Shown: positions 1 to 8,735, numbered from the stretch's first letter. The stretch is DNA of 64,000 bases from Streptomyces rubiginosohelvolus (GCF_014649875.1 NZ_BMTW01000004.1:1-64000), one strand, 5' to 3'. Program-made: numbers and translations. The notes: a model not told the origin generated them from the sequence alone.

Positions 1-65
1 GCGAAACGCCGGTCACCGGTCGCGTCGGGCACGTACTTCACACAGACAACGATCCTCAAGCTCAC
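1..65 (-). CDS. etfB: Electron transfer flavoprotein beta subunit, N-terminus only (cut by window edge)
   Basis: The minus strand from 65 opens with GTG, preceded by AGGAG seven bases upstream, and reads SLRIVVCVKYVPDATGD before leaving the window. This matches the conserved start of actinobacterial EtfB (FixA family), which with EtfA passes electrons from acyl-CoA dehydrogenases to the quinone pool. Only 21 codons are visible, so the call rests on N-terminal similarity remembered from the family. The 196 bases between this start and the next gene must hold its promoter, but I could not pick one out. Confidence 0.75.
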   Translation of the reverse strand, partial: MSLRIVVCVKYVPDATGDRRF

Positions 66-261
66 GCCGGCTCTCCTACTGCATCGTCATTTCCGGGCTG
101 CCTTGTTGCACGCAGCATAGGCGCCTTGTCGGGCCGGATCCGGTCGGGACGACCGAGGCTCCGAGGCCGATATTACTCGCCAGTACACCCAGACTGTTAC
201 CCCTGAGCAAGCGCACCGCACTGTGACCTTGCCAACGCGGCAGACCCGTGCGTGCGTGACC

Positions 262-771
262 TCAGTCTCGCAGAGCCGTGAACCGTCCCTGGTGATAGAC
301 CAGCGGACGGCCGGCCCCTGAGGGTGAGCCTGCCACGGCCTCCGCGATGACGATGCGGTGGTCCCCCGCCGGCACGCGGGACACGACCCGGCAGACCAGC
401 CAGGCGGACACGTCCGCCAGCAGCGGAACACCTTCGGGCCCGCTGCTCCAGTCGGTCGACGGGCCGAAGCGGTCGGCTCCGCTGCGGGAGAAGGTCGCGG
501 CCAGGTCCTGCTGGTGCTCGCCGAGTATGTGGACGCCGACGTACGCGGCCCCGGACAGCACGGGCCAGCTGGAGGACGACGTACCGATACCGAACGAGAT
601 CAGCGGGGGTTCGGCGGCGACGGAGGTCAGGGAGGTGGCGGTGAAGCCGACGGGGCGCTCCCCCGCGGCCGTGATCACGGCGACGCCCGCGGCGTGGCGG
701 CGGAAGACCGAGCGGAAGAGTTCGGGCGTGGCGACCGTCGGGGCCTGGGCGAGATCGGGCGTTGCCGTCAT
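262..771 (-). CDS. Flavin reductase family protein
   Basis: A 169-residue protein of the flavin reductase-like (FMN-binding split barrel) family. The N-terminal FRSVFRRHAAGVAVITA and the following GFTATSLTSVAAEPPL are the usual flavin-binding strands; the C-terminal YHQGRF is also typical. Such proteins reduce free FMN/FAD with NAD(P)H for a partner monooxygenase. The ATG at 771 is chosen because AAGGA lies seven bases upstream; an in-frame extension to 861 lacks this and does not look like protein. No monooxygenase is adjacent, so the partner is unknown. It reads in the same direction as etfB and as the thioredoxin gene. Confidence 0.85.
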   Translation of the reverse strand: MTATPDLAQAPTVATPELFRSVFRRHAAGVAVITAAGERPVGFTATSLTSVAAEPPLISFGIGTSSSSWPVLSGAAYVGVHILGEHQQDLAATFSRSGADRFGPSTDWSSGPEGVPLLADVSAWLVCRVVSRVPAGDHRIVIAEAVAGSPSGAGRPLVYHQGRFTALRD

Positions 772-967
772 GGACGTGTCCTTCTGCGGAAGTGGCGTAC
801 GGGTCCGTGGGTGCTCAGACACCCGGACAGCGCGCACTCGCGTAGCGTGCGAGGTCCACATGGACCCGGCCGTGAAGAAGGAGTTCTGGCGGCATAACGT
901 CAGACTGACGATGCGTGGTGCGTGCAGTCAAGCGGGTTCCGGAATGTGGGAGATGCGTCACGGTCCG

Positions 968-1294
968 TCATATGGCGTGCCCCAGCGCCGCGACGACGTC
1001 GACCGTGCGGGGCTGGCCGGACGCCCGGCGGACCACCTCGCCCTCGGCGTCGAGCACCAGGACGGTCGGCGTTTTCGTGATGTCCAGCTCCCGTACCAGC
1101 GTGAGATGAGCCTCGGCGTCGATCTCGATGTGGGCGACCCCGTCGACCATCCCGGCCACCTCGGTGAGCGTGCGGCGGGTGGCCCGGCACGGCTGACAGA
1201 AGGCGCTGGAGAACTGGACGAGCGTCGCGCGTTCCCCCAACTCCGCGCCGAGTCGGGCTGCGTCGAGTCGCTGTCCTCGGGTCCGGCCGTCCAC
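968..1294 (-). CDS. Thioredoxin family protein
   Basis: A 108-residue thioredoxin-fold protein with redox motif CQPC (C33, C36), close to the classical CGPC, and the cis-proline loop in TKTPTVLVLD. It has no signal peptide or membrane segment, so it should be a cytoplasmic thiol oxidoreductase. The GTG start is supported by AGGAGG seven bases upstream. The family reduces protein disulfides using thioredoxin reductase or mycothiol systems. It is followed in the same direction by the flavin reductase gene after about 200 bases, so cotranscription is possible but not shown. Confidence 0.88.
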   Translation of the reverse strand: MDGRTRGQRLDAARLGAELGERATLVQFSSAFCQPCRATRRTLTEVAGMVDGVAHIEIDAEAHLTLVRELDITKTPTVLVLDAEGEVVRRASGQPRTVDVVAALGHAI

Positions 1295-1524
1295 CTGGTG
1301 CCTCCTGATCAGAGCTCGTCGTCAGAGGTCAGCACCGGCGGCCGCCCCGGCATTCCCGCAGCGTGCGGGTCACGCGCACGTGACGAGAATCTCGCGGTCC
1401 ACGTCCTCCGGGACTGGCCAGCGGCTCGCGCATGGGGCACCATCGCCACAATGCCGAATACCTACGGCTGCGTAACTTCCGCCGGGAGAACCCTCCCCAG
1501 GCACTGAAGAAGGGTCTTCCCCAG

Positions 1525-2247
1525 ATGGCAGAACTCGTCTATCGACCGGTCATCGGCGCCGCTCGCACCATGTTCAAGGCGCTCGACCTGAAGATCGACA
1601 CTCAGGGTTCGGAGCACATCCCGAAGACCGGTGGCGCGGTGCTGGTCAGCAATCACATCAGCTATCTCGACTTCATCTTCACCGGCCTCGGGGCTCTTCC
1701 GCAGAAGCGGCTCGTCCGGTTCATGGCGAAGGAATCGGTCTTCCGGCACAAGATCTCCGGTCCGCTGATGCGGGGAATGAAGCACATCCCGGTCGACCGC
1801 AAGCAGGGCGAGGACGCGTACGCGCACGCGCTGCAGTCGTTGCGTTCCGGTGAGATCGTCGGCGTCTTCCCCGAAGCCACCATCTCGCAGTCCTTCACGC
1901 TGAAGAGCTTCAAGTCGGGTGCCGCGCGCCTGGCCCAGGAAGCCGGCGTTCCACTGATCCCGATGGCGCTCTGGGGGACGCAGCGGATCTGGACGAAGGG
2001 GCGGCCGCGCAACTTCTCCCGCAGCCACATCCCGATCACGATCCGGGTCGGCGAGCCCGTGGAGGCGCCCACCGACCAGTACGCGGGCGCCATCACCCGG
2101 CGGCTGCGGGAGCGGGTCCAGGAGCTGCTGGAGGCGGCACAGCGGGCCTACCCGGTGCGACCGAAGGACGCGAGCGACACCTGGTGGGTGCCGGCCCATC
2201 TCGGCGGTACGGCCCCGACCCCCGCCGAGGTGCGCGAGCTCGGCTGA
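1525..2247 (+). CDS. Lysophospholipid acyltransferase family protein (PlsC-like)
   Basis: A 240-residue acyltransferase. The catalytic HX4D motif is visible as NHISYLDF (H44, D49), and the substrate-binding motif FPEGTRS appears as FPEATIS at about 115-121. The family transfers an acyl group to lysophosphatidic acid or a related glycerolipid at the membrane. The ATG at 1525 follows GAAGAAGGG; the upstream in-frame extension from 1432 is not protein-like. The Gly-to-Ala change in motif III is common in actinobacterial paralogues, so the substrate is uncertain. It ends in a hairpin shared with the convergent transglutaminase gene. Confidence 0.88.
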   Translation: MAELVYRPVIGAARTMFKALDLKIDTQGSEHIPKTGGAVLVSNHISYLDFIFTGLGALPQKRLVRFMAKESVFRHKISGPLMRGMKHIPVDRKQGEDAYAHALQSLRSGEIVGVFPEATISQSFTLKSFKSGAARLAQEAGVPLIPMALWGTQRIWTKGRPRNFSRSHIPITIRVGEPVEAPTDQYAGAITRRLRERVQELLEAAQRAYPVRPKDASDTWWVPAHLGGTAPTPAEVRELG

Positions 2248-2280
2248 CCGGCCCTCTCCCCCCTTCCCCTCTCTCCTCCC

Positions 2281-2312
2281 GAGCCCCCGGTGAGCATGTA
2301 CGCCGGGGGCTC
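2281..2312. terminator. Bidirectional hairpin terminator
   Basis: GAGCCCCCGG (2281-2290) pairs perfectly with CCGGGGGCTC (2303-2312) around a 12-base loop. It lies between the ends of two convergent genes and its right arm includes part of the stop codon of the minus-strand gene, so it can serve both. There is no T-run, as is usual for Streptomyces terminators. Confidence 0.7.
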
Positions 2313-2916
2313 AGAGGTGCGTGGGGAGGGTCCGCCAGAGCTCCGTGCGGTCCCGGGCGCTTCTGAGCGTGCGGAGGATTTCCGGGGGCGGCGCGGCATA
2401 CACGGTCGGGTAGTCCACTTCCCCGAGGTGCTGGCGCACCGTCCACGCCAGCCGCTCCTCCTCCAGCGAGAACCGCGCGTCGACGCCCGGTTTGTTGCCC
2501 CGGGGGTCCACCCGTGCCCAGCGGTCGTGTCCGGGGAGGCGGAGCGCGACCAGGCCGTGGACCGCGGGGTTCGTCCCGTCGTCGTCGGCGAGGCGCTGGT
2601 AGCAGAGGCCGGCCGGGATGCCGTGGGCCCGGAGCAGCGCGGTCAGGGCGATGGACTTGGCGTAGCAGATGCCGTTGCGGGTGGCGAGGACGTCGGAGGC
2701 GCGCCAGGTGACGCGGGGATCGCCGGAGTCCGCGGAGTGCGGGACGGTGTCGCGTACGTACGTGAAGGCGGTACGGGCGTATGTGTATGCGTCGTCGGGC
2801 TCGCACGCCAGGTCGGCCGCCACCTCCCGCACCCGGGGGTGTTCATGGTCGATGGCTTCGTCGGCGGCCAGATAGGCGGCGATGTCCGGGGACTGCTGGT
2901 TCAGCTGCATGGTCAC
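2311..2916 (-). CDS. Transglutaminase-like domain protein
   Basis: A 201-residue protein with a complete transglutaminase-core triad: Cys84 in NGICYAKS, His120 in AVHGLVAL and Asp137 in VDPRGN. These bacterial proteins are usually cysteine peptidases or amidases acting on unknown peptides rather than crosslinkers. No signal peptide is visible. A start at 2916 has no clear Shine-Dalgarno sequence; an internal ATG two codons later is equally possible. A long inverted repeat lies only 13 bases upstream of the start. Confidence 0.85.
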   Translation of the reverse strand: MTMQLNQQSPDIAAYLAADEAIDHEHPRVREVAADLACEPDDAYTYARTAFTYVRDTVPHSADSGDPRVTWRASDVLATRNGICYAKSIALTALLRAHGIPAGLCYQRLADDDGTNPAVHGLVALRLPGHDRWARVDPRGNKPGVDARFSLEEERLAWTVRQHLGEVDYPTVYAAPPPEILRTLRSARDRTELWRTLPTHL

Positions 2917-2928
2917 GGAGCGTACGAA

Positions 2929-2966
2929 GCGGCCGACCGGAGATCAATTGATTTCCGGTCGGCCGC
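2929..2966. terminator. Near-perfect 38-bp inverted repeat (terminator, possibly operator)
   Basis: GCGGCCGACCGGA (2929-2941) and TCCGGTCGGCCGC (2954-2966) pair perfectly; the 12 bases between contain a further palindrome, ATCAATTGAT. On the minus strand it follows the threonine aldolase stop by about 30 bases and precedes the transglutaminase start, so a terminator is the simplest reading. The A/T-rich symmetric centre would also suit a protein-binding site. Confidence 0.6.
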
Positions 2967-2996
2967 ATAGTCATGCAATGCGCGAGAGTGGTGTGG

Positions 2997-4058
2997 CTAC
3001 CGCGCCATCTCTTCCTTGAGCGCCTGGAGGAAGGCGTCGACGTCGTCCTCGCGGGTGTCGAAGGCGCACATCCAGCGGACGTCTCCTGCCGCCTCGTCCC
3101 AGAAGTAGAAGCGGAAGCGCTCCTGGAGCCGCTCGGTGACCGCGTGCGGCAGCCGGGCGAACACGGCATTGGCCTGGACCGGATAGAGGATCTCCACCCC
3201 GTCGATCGCCCGGACGCCCTCGGCGAGGCGCTGGGCCATGGCGTTGGCGTGCCGGGCGTTGCGCAGCCACAGGTCCTTGGCGAGCAGCGCCTCCAGCTGG
3301 ACGGAGACGAAGCGCATCTTGGAGGCGAGCTGCATGGAGAGCTTGCGCAGGTGCTTCATCGCCCGGACGGCGTCCGGGTTGAGCACCACGACGGCCTCGC
3401 CGAACAGCGCGCCGTTCTTCGTGCCGCCGAAGGACAGCACATCGACGCCGACCGTGTTGGTGAACGTCCGCATCGGCACGTCGAGGGAGGCGGCCGCGTT
3501 GGCTATCCGGGCCCCGTCGAGGTGCACCTTCATGCCGCGCTCGTGGGCGTGGTCGCAGATGGCGCGGATCTCGTCGGGGGTGTAGACGGTGCCCAGCTCG
3601 GTGTTCTGGGTGATCGAGACGACCTGCGGCATGGCCCGGTGCTCGTCGTCCCAGCCGTACGCCTGCCGGTCGATGAGCTCGGGGGTGAGCTTGCCGTCCG
3701 GGGTGGGCACGGTGAGGAGCTTGAGCCCGCCCATCCGCTCGGGCGCGCCGCCCTCGTCCACGTTGATGTGCGCGGACTCGGCGCAGATGACCGCTCCCCA
3801 GCGGTCGGTGAGCGCCTGGAGGGCGACCACGTTGGCTCCGGTGCCGTTGAAGACCGGGAAGGCCTCGGCGGTGGGGCCGAAGTGGCTGTGCATGACGCGC
3901 TGGAGGTGGCCGGTGTAGTCGTCCTCGCCGTAGGCGACCTGGTGGCCGCCGTTGGCCAGCGCGATGGCCGCGAGGACCTCCGGGTGCGCTCCGGCGTAGT
4001 TGTCACTGGCGAAGCCGCGTACCTGCGGATCGTGGTGACGTCGTGCGTCGGTCCTCAC
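2997..4058 (-). CDS. Low-specificity L-threonine aldolase (beta-eliminating lyase family)
   Basis: A 353-residue PLP enzyme that cleaves threonine or allo-threonine to glycine and acetaldehyde. The PLP lysine is K214 in SFGGTKNGALFG; HLDGARI (D181) and FASDNYAGAHPEV are family landmarks. The start is GTG at 4058, whose GTGA overlaps the stop of the upstream SDR gene; a much longer open frame extends upstream but is only antisense-quality sequence. It is the last gene of a DUF6421-SDR-aldolase operon and is followed by a long inverted repeat. Confidence 0.9.
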   Translation of the reverse strand: MRTDARRHHDPQVRGFASDNYAGAHPEVLAAIALANGGHQVAYGEDDYTGHLQRVMHSHFGPTAEAFPVFNGTGANVVALQALTDRWGAVICAESAHINVDEGGAPERMGGLKLLTVPTPDGKLTPELIDRQAYGWDDEHRAMPQVVSITQNTELGTVYTPDEIRAICDHAHERGMKVHLDGARIANAAASLDVPMRTFTNTVGVDVLSFGGTKNGALFGEAVVVLNPDAVRAMKHLRKLSMQLASKMRFVSVQLEALLAKDLWLRNARHANAMAQRLAEGVRAIDGVEILYPVQANAVFARLPHAVTERLQERFRFYFWDEAAGDVRWMCAFDTREDDVDAFLQALKEEMAR

Positions 4059-4822
4059 GGTTGCGGGGTCAGCCACAGGCGCTTTCCGTTCACTTCGGGG
4101 GCGGGCTCGTCCCAGACGCCGGCGATGGCCCGTGCCAGCTCCGTGACGTCGGTGAAGCCCGCGAACTTCGCGTTGGGCCGCTCGGCACGCATGGCGTCGT
4201 TCACCAGTGCCTTGACCACCAGGATCGCAGCAGCGGTACGCGGCCCGTCCTCGCCCCCCGCCTTGCGGAAGGCGTCGCCGAGCGCGAGGGTCCATGCCTC
4301 GGCCGCGGCCTTGGCGGCGGAGTAGGCGGCGTTGCCCGCGGTGGGGTTGCTGGCTCCGGCGGCGCTGATCAGGAGGTAGCGGCCCTTGTCGCTGCGCTCC
4401 AGGGCCTCCTGGAAGGCCAGCGTGGTCGACTGGACGGTGCGGATGAGCAGCTTCTCCAGGGCGTCCCAGTCGGACAGGACGGTCTCCTGGAACGACTTGC
4501 TGCCGCGCCAGCCGCCGACGAGGTGGACCAGGCCGTCGATGCGGCCGAACTCCGCCTCGGTGCGCTTGGCCCAGTCGCGGGTGGCGTCGAGGTCGAGCAG
4601 GTCGACGGTCTCGCCGGTGACGGTCGCGCCCCCGTGGGCGTACCGGGCGGCGTCCACCGCCTCGGCGAGCCGCTCCGGGTTGGCATCGCAGCCGACCACC
4701 GTGGCGCCCGCCTCGGCGAGTCGCAGCAGGGTCGCGCGGCCCGCAGGTCCCGCCGCTCCGGCGACCGCGACCACGGCTCCTTCGAGCGCGCCCGTCCCCT
4801 CGCCCGTGCCGTTTCCGTTCAT
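4055..4822 (-). CDS. SDR family oxidoreductase
   Basis: A 255-residue short-chain dehydrogenase. The nucleotide-binding loop is VAGAAGPAGRA (a relaxed GxxGxxG), and the catalytic set S153, Y167, K171 is present in the ISAAGASN...YSAAK region. The ATG at 4822 is preferred because GGAGG lies eight bases upstream; an alternative GTG at 4852 would overlap the DUF6421 stop as GTGA. The gene is coupled downstream to the threonine aldolase by another GTGA overlap. The substrate cannot be read from sequence. Confidence 0.88.
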   Translation of the reverse strand: MNGNGTGEGTGALEGAVVAVAGAAGPAGRATLLRLAEAGATVVGCDANPERLAEAVDAARYAHGGATVTGETVDLLDLDATRDWAKRTEAEFGRIDGLVHLVGGWRGSKSFQETVLSDWDALEKLLIRTVQSTTLAFQEALERSDKGRYLLISAAGASNPTAGNAAYSAAKAAAEAWTLALGDAFRKAGGEDGPRTAAAILVVKALVNDAMRAERPNAKFAGFTDVTELARAIAGVWDEPAPEVNGKRLWLTPQP

Positions 4823-4848
4823 GGCCACCGCCTCCTCGGGAGAATGGT

Positions 4849-6246
4849 TCACGCGGCTGCCCGCTCGTCGTTCGCCGCGGTGATTCCCTTGGTGGAGGCA
4901 ATCACGTGCTTCAGCTTCTTGGCGAGCGCCTCATAGAACATGCTCAGGGGAAACTCGTCCGGAAGCACGTCGTCGACGAGCTTGCGAGGAGGAAGAGTGA
5001 GGTCGAGGGCGTCGGGACCCTTGGCCCAGCGCGATCCCGGGTGCGGGGCGAGGTAGGTGGAGACGAGGTCGTACGCGGCGAACCAGTGGACCAGCTTGGG
5101 GCGGTCGATGCCGTCGCGGTAGAGCTGCTCGATCTCGCCGCAGAGCTGGTTGGTGACCTGCGGGGCACGGTCCCAGTCGATCTTCAGGGTGTTGTCGGTC
5201 CAGCGGACGACGTCGTGCTTGTGGAGGTAGGCGAAGAGGAGCTGACCGCCGAGGCCGTCGTAGTTGCGGACCCGCTCACCGGAGACGGGGAAGCGGAACA
5301 TCCGGTCGAAGAGGACGGCGTACTGCACGTCGCGGCCGTGGGCGTTGCCCTCGGACTCCAGCTTCACGGCCTCCTTGAAGGCGGTGAGGTCGCAGCGCAG
5401 CTCCTCCAGGCCGTACATCCAGAACGGCTGGCGCTGCTTGATCATGAACGGGTCGAACGGCAGGTCGCCGTGGCTGTGGGTGCGGTCGTGGACCATGTCC
5501 CACAGGACGAACGCCTGCTCGCAGCGCTTCTGGTCGCCGATCATCTCGCGGATGTCGTCGGGCAGCTCCAGGCCGAGCAGCTCGACGGAGGCCTCGGTGA
5601 CGCGGCGGAAGCGGGCGGCCTCGCGGTCGCAGAAGATGCCGCCCCAGCTGAACCGCTCGGGGGCCTCACGCACGGCGATGGTCTCCGGGAAGAGCACCGC
5701 GGAGTTGGTGTCGTAGCCGGAGGTGAAGTCCTCGAAGGTGATGCCGCAGAAGAGCGGGTTGTCGTAGCGGTTCGCCTCCAGGTCGGCGAGCCACTCGGGC
5801 CAGACCATCTTGAGGACGACCGCTTCGAGGTTGCGGTCGGGGTTGCCGTTCTGCGTGTACATCGCGAAGACAACGAGGTGCTGGAGGCCGTCGGCCCGCA
5901 TCTTCGCCGGCTGGAAGGCGAGCAGCGAGTCCAGGAAGTCGGGGACGCGGAAGCCGTCGGCGGCCCAGCGGCGCAGGTCGGTGACGAGAGCGCGGTGGTA
6001 GGCGGCGTCGTGCGGGAGGAGCGGGGACAGCTCCTCGACCGCGCCGATCACCCGGTCGAGGACGCGCTCGACGTCGGCCGGGGACGGGGCGCCGTCGGCC
6101 TCGAAGTCGATGGATCCGTCCTTGGACTGCCAGGGGCGGATCTCCTCGACGGCATCCCTGAGCACGGGCCAGGCCGGGTGCTCGACGACCCGCTGGGCCG
6201 TAGCTATCGCGCCGTCGGTGGCGTCGTGCACAAGAATTTCCGTCAT
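4849..6246 (-). CDS. DUF6421 family protein
   Basis: A 465-residue soluble protein starting at ATG 6246 with GGAGGA just upstream. I recognise it as the Streptomyces DUF6421 family; no catalytic motif is obvious. It is rich in Trp, His and acidic residues, with conserved-looking stretches such as HDRTHSHGDLPFDPFMIK, where several histidines are spaced as in metal sites. It heads the operon with the SDR and threonine aldolase, which suggests a role in amino-acid or small-aldehyde metabolism, but this is inference from context only. Confidence 0.85.
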   Translation of the reverse strand: MTEILVHDATDGAIATAQRVVEHPAWPVLRDAVEEIRPWQSKDGSIDFEADGAPSPADVERVLDRVIGAVEELSPLLPHDAAYHRALVTDLRRWAADGFRVPDFLDSLLAFQPAKMRADGLQHLVVFAMYTQNGNPDRNLEAVVLKMVWPEWLADLEANRYDNPLFCGITFEDFTSGYDTNSAVLFPETIAVREAPERFSWGGIFCDREAARFRRVTEASVELLGLELPDDIREMIGDQKRCEQAFVLWDMVHDRTHSHGDLPFDPFMIKQRQPFWMYGLEELRCDLTAFKEAVKLESEGNAHGRDVQYAVLFDRMFRFPVSGERVRNYDGLGGQLLFAYLHKHDVVRWTDNTLKIDWDRAPQVTNQLCGEIEQLYRDGIDRPKLVHWFAAYDLVSTYLAPHPGSRWAKGPDALDLTLPPRKLVDDVLPDEFPLSMFYEALAKKLKHVIASTKGITAANDERAAA

Positions 6247-6281
6247 AACACTTCCTCCACGGGAGAACCTCGCGTGACATC

Positions 6282-6311
6282 ACCGTAGCCGGGCAGGGTT
6301 CACTCCGACAA
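6282..6311 (-). promoter_or_regulatory. Candidate promoter of the DUF6421 operon
   Basis: On the minus strand TTGTCG (6311-6306) is followed after 18 bases by TACGGT (6287-6282), matching the HrdB-type pattern TTGnCn-N18-TAnnnT. Transcription would start near 6275, about 30 bases before the ATG with its strong ribosome-binding site. Confidence 0.35.
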
Positions 6312-6540
6312 GTGCAGACCTGAAAATTATCCTGCGTACCCCCTATGGTCACCGCTGTTTTTCCTGTGGGATGCCGGGTAGGGGCGCAGTTCCCGCAGTG
6401 CCGCTCGGATCCGGGCGACCGGGCCCGCACGGCGTGGGACATCCCGCGCCCGGGCCGTTACCCTCCCCAGTGCCGTATTGCCGTACCTCAGCGCGGGCAG
6501 GAGCAGTCGACGGGAAGCCGCCGACGGAAACGAGGTCGCC

Positions 6541-7224
6541 TTGTCATTTCTCACCCTGGGTCATCGCGGAGTGATGGGCGTCGAGCCCGAGAACACCCTG
6601 CGCTCCTTCGTCCGTGCCGAGGCGTCCGGCATGGACGCCATCGAGCTGGATCTCCACCTCAGCAAGGACGGCGCGCTCGCCGTGATGCACGACGCGGACG
6701 TGGACCGCACGACGGACGGCACCGGGCCGATCGCGGCCAAGACCCTGGCGGAGCTGCGCGAGCTCGACGCCGGCCGGGGCGAGCGGATCCCCGTCTTCGA
6801 AGAGGTGCTGGAGGCAGTCTCCTCCCCGTTGCAGGCGGAGATCAAGGATGTGGCGGCGGCCCGCGCGCTGGCGGACGTGATGCTGGAGCGCGATCTCGCC
6901 GGGCGGGTGGAGGTGTCCTCGTTCCACGACGAGGCCGTCACCGAGATCGCCCGGCTGGTGCCCGGCGTCCGGACGGTCCTCATCGCCAGCCGCTGGGGCG
7001 CGGACGTGGTGGACCGGGCGAAGGCGGTGGGCGCGGCGACGCTCGCGCTCAACATCCGCCGCCTCACCCTGGAGGTGGTGGAGCAGGCGCACGCCGAGAG
7101 CCTGAAGGTGATCGGCTGGGTGGTGAACACCCAGGACCACCTGCGCCTGGCCCGGGCCCTGAACCTGGACGGTGCGACGACCGACTTCCCCGAGATCCGC
7201 CGCACCGGTCGCTTCACCGCCTGA
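6541..7224 (+). CDS. Glycerophosphodiester phosphodiesterase
   Basis: A 227-residue cytoplasmic GDPD-family phosphodiesterase that hydrolyses glycerophosphodiesters to glycerol-3-phosphate and an alcohol. The catalytic and metal residues are visible: GHRG (H8, R9), PENT, the pair ELD (E35, D37) and the second catalytic His in MHDADVDRTTDG (H50). The start is taken at TTG 6541, preceded by GAGG, because this gives the family-typical beginning FLTLGHRG; a longer frame begins at TTG 6478. No signal peptide is present, so it probably recycles intracellular or imported deacylated phospholipid. Confidence 0.88.
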   Translation: MSFLTLGHRGVMGVEPENTLRSFVRAEASGMDAIELDLHLSKDGALAVMHDADVDRTTDGTGPIAAKTLAELRELDAGRGERIPVFEEVLEAVSSPLQAEIKDVAAARALADVMLERDLAGRVEVSSFHDEAVTEIARLVPGVRTVLIASRWGADVVDRAKAVGAATLALNIRRLTLEVVEQAHAESLKVIGWVVNTQDHLRLARALNLDGATTDFPEIRRTGRFTA

Positions 7225-7230
7225 GGGCGC

Positions 7231-7251
7231 GCCGGGGCCGGTCGCCCCGGC
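7231..7251. terminator. Bidirectional hairpin between convergent genes
   Basis: GCCGGGGC (7231-7238) and GCCCCGGC (7244-7251) form an 8-bp stem with a 5-base loop in the 33-base gap between the phosphodiesterase and GNAT stops. Confidence 0.6.
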
Positions 7252-7257
7252 GGGCCG

Positions 7258-7803
7258 TCAGATGTTCTTGACGAGCAGTTCGAAGGCCAGGTCGTCGCGC
7301 TGCGGGATGCCGAAGCGCTCGTCGCCGTACGGGAACGGGGTGAGCGCCCCCGTACGGCGGTAGCCTCGGCGCTCGTACCAGGCGATCAGGTCGTCGCGCA
7401 CCGAGATGACCGTCATGTGCATCTCGCCGACGCCCCAGCTCTCCTTCGCCGCGCGCTCCGCCTCGGCGATGATCAGCTTGCCGAGTCCGCCGCCCTGGAG
7501 TCCCGGCCGTACCGCGAACATGCCGAAGTAGGCCGCGTCGCCCCGGTGTTCGAGCTGGCAGCAGGCGACGAGTTCGCCGCCGCGCTCCACCGCGAGGAGC
7601 CTGCTCGCCGGAGCGTCGATGACGTCGCGCACGCCCTGTTCGTCGGTCCGCTGCCCCTGGAGGATGTCGGCCTCGGTGGTCCAGCCGGTGCGGCTGGAGT
7701 CACCGCGGTAGGCGGACTCGATCAGGGCCACCAGCGCCGGGACGTCGGCCTCGGTCGCGTCACGGAAGGTCAGCCGGGCCGAGTCGGGCGTGGCGGTGTC
7801 CAT
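7258..7803 (-). CDS. GNAT family N-acetyltransferase
   Basis: A 181-residue single-domain acetyltransferase. The acetyl-CoA loop is present in VRPGLQGGGLGKLII, followed by the C-terminal helix WYERRGYRRTG typical of GNATs. ATG 7803 is preceded by GGAG about ten bases upstream; the open frame continues upstream but no longer resembles protein. Substrate unknown. It is divergent from the DUF5134 gene. Confidence 0.88.
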   Translation of the reverse strand: MDTATPDSARLTFRDATEADVPALVALIESAYRGDSSRTGWTTEADILQGQRTDEQGVRDVIDAPASRLLAVERGGELVACCQLEHRGDAAYFGMFAVRPGLQGGGLGKLIIAEAERAAKESWGVGEMHMTVISVRDDLIAWYERRGYRRTGALTPFPYGDERFGIPQRDDLAFELLVKNI

Positions 7804-8025
7804 GGGTGGGGCTCTCCGTTTCTCTGCTGCCGTACGGGCTTCTCCGCTGCCGTGCGTACGGTCGCTGCTGCGCGTCCGGTCGAGAGTAACGCGACCCGGA
7901 GCGCCCCCGGCGGGCCCCGGCGCGCTCCCTTCACTCCCCTGTGCGCCGGGTTCGGCGGCGTCGGCGTGGGCAGCGATGGGGGCGACCCGCAACAGTGCCG
8001 TACGTCCGACCGGGGGAGGCGCGCC

Positions 8026-8637
8026 GTGCACGGAGGGGCTTCGACCGGCTGGCTGCTGATGGTGTTGTGCGCGGTGAGCGGCGCCTACTGCCTTCTGCGC
8101 ACCCGCACGGGGACGCCTCAGGAGCGCCGCACAGCGCGCTCGGAGGCGCTCATGGGTTTCGGGATGGCGGCGATGGCCGTCCCGGCGGCGGTGCTGTCGC
8201 CCCCGGGCTGGGCCTGGGCGGTGTACGCGGTGCTCTTCGGCGCGGCCGCGCTGCGGGCGCTGCGGCCCGCCCTGCGCGGCGGCCACCATCTGCACCACCT
8301 CGTCGGCTCGCTGGCCATGGTCTACATGGCCGTGGCGATGGCCCCGGCGGTGACGGGGAGCGGCGGGGGCGGTCACGCCGGGCACGGGGCGGCGTCGGCG
8401 GGGGCCGGTGGCATACCCGTGCTGACCGGGGTTCTGCTCGTCTACTACGCCTTCTACGTGCTGGGCTCGGCCGGCCGGCTTCTCCCCGGAGCTGCCGTGC
8501 CCCCGGCGGGCGGCACGGGGGCCGTCGGCCGGGGGCCGGGCGGTTTCGGAGGCGGGGCGGACGGGCGGCCCGAGCTCACGACGGCCTGCCGACTGACGAT
8601 GGGCATCGGCATGTTCGCCATGCTTCTCACCCTGTGA
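8026..8637 (+). CDS. DUF5134 family membrane protein
   Basis: A 203-residue integral membrane protein with about five hydrophobic segments, two separated by a Gly/His-rich loop (GSGGGGHAGHGAAS). The GTG at 8026 has GGAGG six bases upstream. A histidine stretch HHLHHLVGSLAM at one membrane edge and the GHAGHG loop suggest metal or haem contacts, but no function is established for this actinobacterial family. It lies 98 bases upstream of an M56 peptidase in the same direction. Confidence 0.8.
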   Translation: MHGGASTGWLLMVLCAVSGAYCLLRTRTGTPQERRTARSEALMGFGMAAMAVPAAVLSPPGWAWAVYAVLFGAAALRALRPALRGGHHLHHLVGSLAMVYMAVAMAPAVTGSGGGGHAGHGAASAGAGGIPVLTGVLLVYYAFYVLGSAGRLLPGAAVPPAGGTGAVGRGPGGFGGGADGRPELTTACRLTMGIGMFAMLLTL

Positions 8638-8723
8638 GACGGGAAGTGGGACAGAACCCCCTTCAAACAGTGGCCTGCGTCACTTGGCCGTCGCGGCCGT
8701 ACCCCCGGCCGACCCGCCCCTCA

Positions 8724-8729
8724 TAAGCT
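8724..8729 (+). promoter_or_regulatory. -10 element placed for leaderless transcription
   Basis: TAAGCT (TAnnnT) ends six bases before the ATG of the M56 peptidase gene, so transcription would begin at the start codon itself. No Shine-Dalgarno sequence is present there. No good -35 is seen. Confidence 0.35.
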
Positions 8730-8735
8730 GAAGCC

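Noticed and set aside
1352..1376. GGAAT on the minus strand upstream of the thioredoxin gene, possible SigR promoter
   Set aside because: SigR promoters need GTT after 18 bases; here GCT is found at that spacing, so the match is too weak.
4059..4901. N-terminal extension of the threonine aldolase frame
   Set aside because: It is the out-of-frame shadow of the SDR gene; the GTGA overlap at 4058 gives the natural start.
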